9,831 bases of DNA from JBHGBB01 sp041946755 (GTDB taxonomy: Bacteria > UBP4 > UBA4092 > JAOAEQ01), in the NCBI GenBank assembly GCA_041946755.1, contig JBHGBB010000152.1:1-9831 (forward strand), given 5' to 3'. Position 1 is the first letter of the stretch. Each line of letters begins with the position of its first letter. Shown here in pieces: positions 5,378-9,831 of the stretch. The notes beneath the pieces are model-generated. The model worked only from the letters and a program-made list of their open reading frames with translations, did not search any database and was not told the origin of the DNA. The position numbers and the translations under genes are program-made.

Positions 5378-8098
5378 ATGCAAAAAAAAGGGTTGTTAGT
5401 CTTAATTATTTTTTTATTTTGTGTTAGTATCGGGTATGGAGCGATATTAATTTCCAATCAGTCAGCTACATATGGCGGAGCTTCTACGCTCATTTCTTTC
5501 CGAATGAATACCTATGGATTTGTTACCGTATATATCAAAGATGCAGCTACAGGAACGACTATCAAAGAGATCGCTCCCGGATTTTTATCTCCACTCTATT
5601 CAACGATTACCGTCTATTGGGATGGAACAAAAACCTCTGGCGGCTCAGCGACTACCGGAGATTATTACATTACTATCGAGGCTATCGGTAATCCGGTTAA
5701 TGCAGGATATAAACCCCTCCGATTAACTCCGATATCATTTACGAATGCTGCTGGAATAGCGTTCAATAAAAATACTGCTGATATCGATTATTTCGGCCGG
5801 TTGTATGTTACTGATTACAGTACCGATAGTATCAGTATGTTCTATCCGGATGGCCTGTTTATTCGGAGAACCACTGCTGGTCAAGCTTGGGGAGCATTTG
5901 GGCCGTATGGCATTGATATCGATACCAAGTCAGTAGTCTGGATAAATGACCGTTCCTTTCAACGAACGAGATTATTCACTTCGGAACTAACCTATCTCCG
6001 CGATTATTATGCTGGAGGATTGCCGAAAATGGATATTTGTGTCACTGGTGATACCACCAGCGGGGCGTTATATATGGTTTGGGATGGTATTAGTTATTTA
6101 GGAGTCAATACCAGTACCCGAATTGAAAAGGCGAAAATTACCAATGGTGTATTTGATGCATTCCAATTTATCTGCCCAACTTCGGTAACCACAACGATGC
6201 GGTCGATATTAGCTACCCAGGATAATACGACTCTTTATACCGCTCAAGTTGAAGCTGCTCCCGCAGTTAAACAGTTCACGGGCAGTAATTATAGTTATAC
6301 GCAGACTGGATGGAGTACCGCGGTCGATACCGCTTTTGCATTAGATTTTACGCCAGATGGCCAATATCTTTGGGTATCGAGTTGGGATACGGCCGCGAAT
6401 CTGAAAAAAGTAAGAATCTCTGATGGTACGATAGTCGATTCTTTTGTGATCGATACTTCAACTACAGCAACGTATCCGGGATGTATCGCAGTAGATTTAG
6501 CCGGGAATATTGCAGTACTGTATGGGAATAAAAGCGAATTAGGAAAGCCATTAATGAATATTTATCAACCACCGGATTCCGGATCGCGATGGGTGGCTAA
6601 TACCGAACCATTCCACTTTAATAGTTTGGGAAATATCCCTCCATCGGTCGATTCAAGTTCAGCAAATCCATATTCGATTCCGTCTAATGGCATCACACCG
6701 AGTCTTATAACCGTTTATATAACCGATGCGGATAGATATACCGATGATACTTCAGTCTATTTAGATTTAACCTCCATAGGTGGTTCAGCCACCTATCCGA
6801 TGGTGTTGCAAAATTACAATACCAACTTTTCGAGTTATACCACATCAATTACCGCTACTGCGGGAAGTGCAGTGGGAGTACATGCATTACCAGTGTATGT
6901 GGTTGATTCCGGTGGCAACATTGCTTCGGGTACAGTTAATCTTTATGTAACTGCCGGATTTATTTCCGGGATGGTTACGGTAGACAGTTCTACCGTCGGG
7001 ATTTCTGGAGCAATCGTCTCTGCTACAGGAGGTACCGGACCATATACTGTTATATCCGGTACTGGAGGAGCGTATGTATTAGATGCGGCGGTAGGTAGTT
7101 ATACCGTATCTGCAAGCAAAACCGGTTGGGATGCGGGAACGGTGCAGTCTGGAGTGAATGTTGTTCAAGGGAGTACTACCGGAAGTATCAATGTTACGTT
7201 AATTCCAAAAACAATTGCAGTTGCAAAAACGCTTCCGATGCCGATAAACGTGGCTATTAGCGGTGTCGTGTTAGCTCCGCGAGGTAGATTTACGGTCGCA
7301 CCATATGGATTAAATAACCAATTTTATATCGCTGATGAAGGGAATCCTACTGGCGTGAGAGTGGTTATTGATGATACTGATCCACTCTATCCCAGAATGG
7401 GAGACCGCGTGGTAGTAGAAGGTGATTTAGCAACCGTTACCGGTTTCAATGAAATGCGGCTTGCCGCAACCTTTGCGGCACGCATCGGGAGCGGGAAAGT
7501 AGTCGCACCGACACAAATTATTGTTACTGACGTTGCGACTACAAGTTATGGTAAATTTATTGCGCTCTCGAATGTTACGGTCAATAAAGTTGTTTCACAA
7601 CCATATTATAGCAATTACACGGTAGCTAACAATCTCGGTAAGGTTTTGGTTTATTATGATACGAATAGTACGGTTTCTGATCAGGTATTACCATTACCGA
7701 GTCAGGGAGCGAATGTAACCGTAACCGGAATTATCAGTCAGCAAGTAGCGGGAATATATACTTCGGTAATTCGACCGTGGTACATCAGTCAGATTTCAAT
7801 TGCTCCGAATTCAACACTGTTAGTACCCACTCAAACGCTAACTTTCAACGCCAGCGGCGGTACTTCACCGTATATATGGTATTCAAACAATCCGACAATT
7901 GGTTCTATCGATAGTACGAGTGGTTTATTTACTGCGCTGAGTAATGGGACGTGTAGTATCACGGTAACCGATGCTGTTGGCGGATTCGGTTGGGCGTATA
8001 TTATTATTCACGGAACAAGTGCACCCTTAGTTACAGAACCGAATAATTGCATATATAGCCGATATAGCCGAGAAAACATAGATGGTTTATTAAGATAG
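5378..8098 (+). CDS. Large exported multidomain protein (FlgD-Ig, propeller, Ig, CarboxypepD_reg-like, OB-fold pair, Big_2-like), 906 aa, paralog B
   Basis: A collinear paralog of the preceding gene with the same length, about half identical by eye in the segments I aligned (for example the mature N-terminus: AILISNQSATY here, AILVTNQNATF there). The start has AAGGG seven bases upstream and opens a signal peptide (residues 1-21, SIGYG-AIL). Domains: FlgD-like Ig about 25-108 (WDGTKTSGGSATTGDYY); propeller about 110-410 (GIDIDTKSVVWINDRS, IAVDLAGNIAVLYG); a linker with the conserved QPPDSGS; Ig-like about 422-525 (TVYITDADRYTDDTS); carboxypeptidase-regulatory-like about 527-608 (YTVSASKTGWDAG); OB-like units about 612-708 (FYIADEG, GDRVVVEGD) and 711-805 (VTVTGII); Big_2-like about 808-878 (ASGGTSPYIWYSNN). 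The tail starts SAPLVTE but ends RENIDGLLR rather than ELFE and contains a duplicated YSR. No catalytic motif was seen. Secreted or surface placement is inferred from the signal peptide and domain types. Confidence 0.88.
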   Translation: MQKKGLLVLIIFLFCVSIGYGAILISNQSATYGGASTLISFRMNTYGFVTVYIKDAATGTTIKEIAPGFLSPLYSTITVYWDGTKTSGGSATTGDYYITIEAIGNPVNAGYKPLRLTPISFTNAAGIAFNKNTADIDYFGRLYVTDYSTDSISMFYPDGLFIRRTTAGQAWGAFGPYGIDIDTKSVVWINDRSFQRTRLFTSELTYLRDYYAGGLPKMDICVTGDTTSGALYMVWDGISYLGVNTSTRIEKAKITNGVFDAFQFICPTSVTTTMRSILATQDNTTLYTAQVEAAPAVKQFTGSNYSYTQTGWSTAVDTAFALDFTPDGQYLWVSSWDTAANLKKVRISDGTIVDSFVIDTSTTATYPGCIAVDLAGNIAVLYGNKSELGKPLMNIYQPPDSGSRWVANTEPFHFNSLGNIPPSVDSSSANPYSIPSNGITPSLITVYITDADRYTDDTSVYLDLTSIGGSATYPMVLQNYNTNFSSYTTSITATAGSAVGVHALPVYVVDSGGNIASGTVNLYVTAGFISGMVTVDSSTVGISGAIVSATGGTGPYTVISGTGGAYVLDAAVGSYTVSASKTGWDAGTVQSGVNVVQGSTTGSINVTLIPKTIAVAKTLPMPINVAISGVVLAPRGRFTVAPYGLNNQFYIADEGNPTGVRVVIDDTDPLYPRMGDRVVVEGDLATVTGFNEMRLAATFAARIGSGKVVAPTQIIVTDVATTSYGKFIALSNVTVNKVVSQPYYSNYTVANNLGKVLVYYDTNSTVSDQVLPLPSQGANVTVTGIISQQVAGIYTSVIRPWYISQISIAPNSTLLVPTQTLTFNASGGTSPYIWYSNNPTIGSIDSTSGLFTALSNGTCSITVTDAVGGFGWAYIIIHGTSAPLVTEPNNCIYSRYSRENIDGLLR
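8053..8070 (+). repeat. Exact 9-bp tandem duplication in the tail of paralog B
   Basis: ATATAGCCG occurs twice in a row (8053-8061 and 8062-8070) and encodes a duplicated YSR. Removing one copy leaves IYSRENIDGLLR, the same length as the end of paralog A (IYHREVFGELFE). The duplication therefore looks like a three-residue insertion that arose after the two genes diverged. Confidence 0.85.
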
Positions 8099-8126
8099 CG
8101 ATCAGATTCTAGGAAAGAGGAAGCAC

Positions 8127-8169
8127 TGTATATAGATACCTAATGCCGGACCGCATCAGGCAGTATACA
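8127..8169 (+). other. REP-like imperfect palindrome in the 3' region of paralog B
   Basis: TGCCGGA (8144-8150) pairs with TCAGGCA (8156-8162), with one G-A mismatch and a CCGCA loop. Outer arms TGTATA (8127-8132) and TATACA (8164-8169) could extend the fold across an unpaired stretch on one side. On the minus strand the core reads TGCCTGATGCGGTCCGGCA, which resembles the head and foot of enterobacterial REP elements. No T-run follows, so it is not a terminator. Only one copy is present here; transcript stabilisation is a guess. Confidence 0.35.
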
Positions 8170-8184
8170 AGATAGGTTAAAAAC

Positions 8185-8234
8185 CAGCCGATTGGACTTA
8201 TTATTTATATTATTAATCAATCGGCTGTTTTTTT
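8185..8234 (+). terminator. Rho-independent terminator after paralog B
   Basis: A perfect 10-bp stem, CAGCCGATTG (8185-8194) with CAATCGGCTG (8218-8227), is followed by seven T (8228-8234). The loop is long (23 nt) and AT-rich. A run of A just before the stem could make it work weakly on the other strand. It separates the exported-protein genes from the methyltransferase gene. Confidence 0.88.
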
Positions 8235-8235
8235 A

Positions 8236-8263
8236 TTGGGATTGATTTTGGCTATTGTATTAT
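8236..8263 (+). promoter_or_regulatory. Possible weak promoter of the methyltransferase gene
   Basis: TTGGGA (8236-8241), a 16-bp spacer and TATTAT (8258-8263) sit between the terminator and the ATG at 8272. Transcription would begin at about 8270, leaving almost no leader, which fits the absence of any Shine-Dalgarno before 8272. Such matches occur by chance in AT-rich DNA, so the call is tentative; low-level read-through of the terminator is the alternative. Confidence 0.3.
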
Positions 8264-8271
8264 TACCCGAT

Positions 8272-9072
8272 ATGAATGAATATTCCATGGCAAAAAGAGA
8301 TCACCAATCTTCAAATAACCAAGCGGAATATTGGGATACAATTTTAGATCCGCAAAATCTAACCGCTGCCACCACTGGTTTCGATTTGGATACCGAAATA
8401 GCATTTTATCATACTCCAGCACAGGATTATGCTTACCAATTAATGGGTTCCTTGAATAGTAAAACCATTCTAGAGCTTGGCGGCGGTATGGGAGTGAATG
8501 CGGTTATTTTAGCTCGTGCTGGAGCTAAGGTAACGGTAATCGATATTTCCGAAAATCGAGTTCAATGGATGCGTCGATTGGTTGAACAGACCAAGTTACA
8601 AGACCGAATAGAAGTTGTGCTAATGTCTGCGGAACAATTATTATTTCCGGAAAACACGTTTGATATCGTTTATTCAAATGCGGTACTAATTCATGTAGAT
8701 AAACGTATTGTCGCTCAAGAAGTAGCACGCGTCTTGAAATCGGGCGGGAAAGCGATTTTTGTTGAACCACTGAAATACCATCCGCTGGTAAATCTATATC
8801 GATATACTTTCGCTCCGCGAATCTGGCGTAAGATAGCCAGCTATTTTTCTATTCGAGATTTAGTCCAACTTAGCCACTATTTTTCTCAATATAGCCATCA
8901 AGAATTTTATTTCTGTTCGTTTTTTGCTTTCTTCTGGGAATTCGGGAAACGCAATCAGTCCCGATTTCAGGATAGTCTCTCCCGATGGCAGAAAGTAGAT
9001 AGAATTTTATTGCGTATAATTCCGGGATTATCAAATCTTTGCTGGTTTACGGTATTTTGTGGGACAAAGTAA
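8272..9072 (+). CDS. Class I SAM-dependent methyltransferase (Methyltransf_11/UbiE-like fold), 266 aa
   Basis: The core fold is clear: motif I LELGGGMG at residues 67-74 (SAM-binding glycine loop), an acidic residue at the end of strand 2 (VTVID, D91), FDIVYSNAVLIHV at 130-142, and LKSGGKAIFVEP at 155-166. The N-terminal segment (AEYWDTILDP) resembles the lead-in of small-molecule methyltransferases. Residues 167-266 are rich in aromatic and basic residues and may shape the acceptor site or contact membrane, but the substrate cannot be told. The start is uncertain: ATG 8272 was chosen; ATG 8287 (MAKRDHQ) is equally possible, and neither has a good Shine-Dalgarno. A TTG at 8236 is unlikely because it directly abuts the T-tract of the terminator. 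It probably has its own transcript and shows no functional link to the exported proteins. It faces a convergent methyltransferase gene. Confidence 0.87.
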   Translation: MNEYSMAKRDHQSSNNQAEYWDTILDPQNLTAATTGFDLDTEIAFYHTPAQDYAYQLMGSLNSKTILELGGGMGVNAVILARAGAKVTVIDISENRVQWMRRLVEQTKLQDRIEVVLMSAEQLLFPENTFDIVYSNAVLIHVDKRIVAQEVARVLKSGGKAIFVEPLKYHPLVNLYRYTFAPRIWRKIASYFSIRDLVQLSHYFSQYSHQEFYFCSFFAFFWEFGKRNQSRFQDSLSRWQKVDRILLRIIPGLSNLCWFTVFCGTK

Positions 9073-9115
9073 ACTCGATTCTAGCAAAACATACCAGGAT
9101 AATGAATAAAGAGCG

Positions 9116-9164
9116 CAAAGAAGACCGGTTATTTCTTTGTTGTTTTGTAAAAAATACTTTTACA
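9116..9164. terminator. Weak hairpins between the convergent genes, possible terminator
   Basis: CAAAGAA (9116-9122) pairs with TTCTTTG (9133-9139), followed by the T-rich TTGTTTTG. A second 7-bp stem, TGTAAAA (9146-9152) with TTTTACA (9158-9164), follows. Both are AT-rich, and neither has a clean T-run on the strand that needs one. They are the only candidates for ending the converging transcripts inside this 108-bp gap. Confidence 0.3.
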
Positions 9165-9180
9165 CTCTACACAAGAGCGA

Positions 9181-9831
9181 TTACGCTTCTAGTTTCCCAT
9201 CTCTTGCCAAGGAAATATATTCTCCAGCGAATTCATCCTGGTTTAAAAGCACTTTTCCTGCAGCTAATAGACTCATCAATCGATTATCTAAAGGGTCGAG
9301 AATTGCTGCATCAAGTCCGGCAGCGAGACACATTAATAGAAACGAGGTGTTTAACAGTTTCCGTTGCGGGAGACCATAAGAGACATTACTTAATCCGCAG
9401 ATAATATGTGATTTGGGGAAAGCCGATTTAAACAGCCGGATGGTGTCGAGAACTAAATGGCCGGATTCTGGAGTCGCACTTATCGGGCGAACGAGTGGAT
9501 CGAAATAGATATCCTGTTCAGTGATTCCGGCATCGAGTAATCGTTTCTGCAATTCCGTAGCTTTTGCCAGCTGTTTTTCCGGTTTTTCTTGCAATCCTTC
9601 ATCATCCATACAGAGTGCGATTATGGAAGTTTGATATTTCTTTACTAATGGAAGCATAGCGGTAAATCGGTTCTTTTCTCCACTGATAGAATTAATCAAT
9701 GCTTTTCCCTGATGAACCGAGAGCGCTACTTCAGTAGCTTTCGCATTCGGACTATCGATACATAATGGCAAATTAACCACCGTTTGCACGGTTTTAACCA
9801 ACCATTCTAACGCTGCCGGTTCGACGGCTAA
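9181..9831 (-). CDS. acsE: Methyltetrahydrofolate:corrinoid methyltransferase (AcsE-like, pterin-binding TIM barrel), 5' partial, 216 aa visible
   Basis: The frame is open from the right edge to the TAA at 9181-9183, so the true start is outside the window; an internal TTG at 9801 is not the start because the family sequence continues upstream of it. Family signature residues are visible: LPLCIDSPN (D26 of the visible part), INSISGE (N47), FDPLVRPIS (D111) and CGLSNVSYGLP (N149). As I recall the Moorella thermoacetica AcsE numbering (D75, N96, D160, N199), these are offset by 49, 49, 49 and 50. The spacing therefore matches and about 49 residues are missing, for a full length near 265. The enzyme would transfer the methyl group of methyltetrahydrofolate to the corrinoid iron-sulfur protein in the Wood-Ljungdahl pathway, in the cytoplasm. 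Related members act in glycine betaine or other methyl transfer, or as the folate domain of MetH; the immediate stop after LARDGKLEA rules out a fused full-length MetH. The neighbouring pathway genes should lie to the right. Confidence 0.82.
   Translation of the reverse strand, partial: LAVEPAALEWLVKTVQTVVNLPLCIDSPNAKATEVALSVHQGKALINSISGEKNRFTAMLPLVKKYQTSIIALCMDDEGLQEKPEKQLAKATELQKRLLDAGITEQDIYFDPLVRPISATPESGHLVLDTIRLFKSAFPKSHIICGLSNVSYGLPQRKLLNTSFLLMCLAAGLDAAILDPLDNRLMSLLAAGKVLLNQDEFAGEYISLARDGKLEA

Noticed and set aside
8236..8271. Extension of the methyltransferase to a TTG start at 8236
   Set aside because: The TTG directly follows the terminator T-tract and has no ribosome-binding site; the added residues resemble no family N-terminus.
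9039..9404. 121-residue + strand frame spanning the convergent gap
   Set aside because: It overlaps the end of the methyltransferase and runs antisense to the conserved AcsE-like gene; its translation shows no domain.
9799..9801. TTG at 9801 as the start of the AcsE-like gene
   Set aside because: The frame stays open to the window edge, and the upstream residues (VEPAALEWLVK) fit the family's helix before the LPLCIDS strand, so the gene is partial rather than starting here.
1..9831. CRISPR array, tRNA or rRNA genes, phage or defence system
   Set aside because: No regularly spaced direct repeats, no tRNA-like cloverleaf and no recognisable phage or defence protein were found; the repetitive appearance of the exported genes comes from Ig and propeller repeats at the protein level.

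Overview
The window reads as moderately AT-rich chromosomal DNA from an uncultivated, Gram-negative-type bacterium. Four observations support this: Sec-type signal peptides on large beta-rich secreted proteins, the C-terminal end of a type II secretion/type IV pilin-like protein, strong Shine-Dalgarno and sigma-70-type promoter signals, and a methyltetrahydrofolate methyltransferase of the kind used in the Wood-Ljungdahl pathway. The pilin tail and the multidomain exported proteins resemble those of poorly characterised lineages such as Omnitrophota, Armatimonadota or Sumerlaeota. This is an impression from style, not a taxonomic assignment.

Layout, left to right. (1) 1-513, + strand: the end of a gene for a probable pseudopilin, with its N-terminus outside the window. 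(2) 542-8098, + strand: three consecutive genes for exported proteins of 525, 906 and 906 residues. Each has its own promoter, and a hairpin-plus-T-tract terminator follows each one, so they look like three single-gene transcription units rather than one operon. (3) 8272-9072, + strand: a class I SAM-dependent methyltransferase starting directly after the third terminator. (4) 9181-9831, - strand, convergent: most of an AcsE-like methyltetrahydrofolate:corrinoid methyltransferase, whose start lies beyond the right edge.

The exported block is the most interesting part. The two 906-residue proteins are collinear paralogs from an old tandem duplication. Both have a signal peptide, a FlgD-like Ig domain, an NHL-like propeller region, an Ig-like domain, a carboxypeptidase-regulatory-like domain, two OB-fold-like units and a Big_2-like Ig domain. 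The 525-residue protein is different over most of its length. It nevertheless ends in a similar Ig-like domain, and all three share a short C-terminal tail: an APL motif about 20 residues from the end, then an RE dipeptide and a hydrophobic finish (ELFE, ELFE, GLLR). In the third gene the tail contains an exact 9-bp tandem duplication; removing it restores the spacing of the second protein's tail. The tail may be a sorting or anchoring signal, and the neighbouring pseudopilin suggests a type II-like export route. Both points are inference.

The regulatory DNA is unusually clear. All three exported-protein genes have a TTGACA-like -35 box, a 17-bp spacer and a TATAAT-like -10 box. The second gene appears to have two overlapping promoters, and its leader contains an orphan ribosome-binding site matching the one used by the first gene. 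No RNA genes, insertion sequences, CRISPR arrays or origins were seen.
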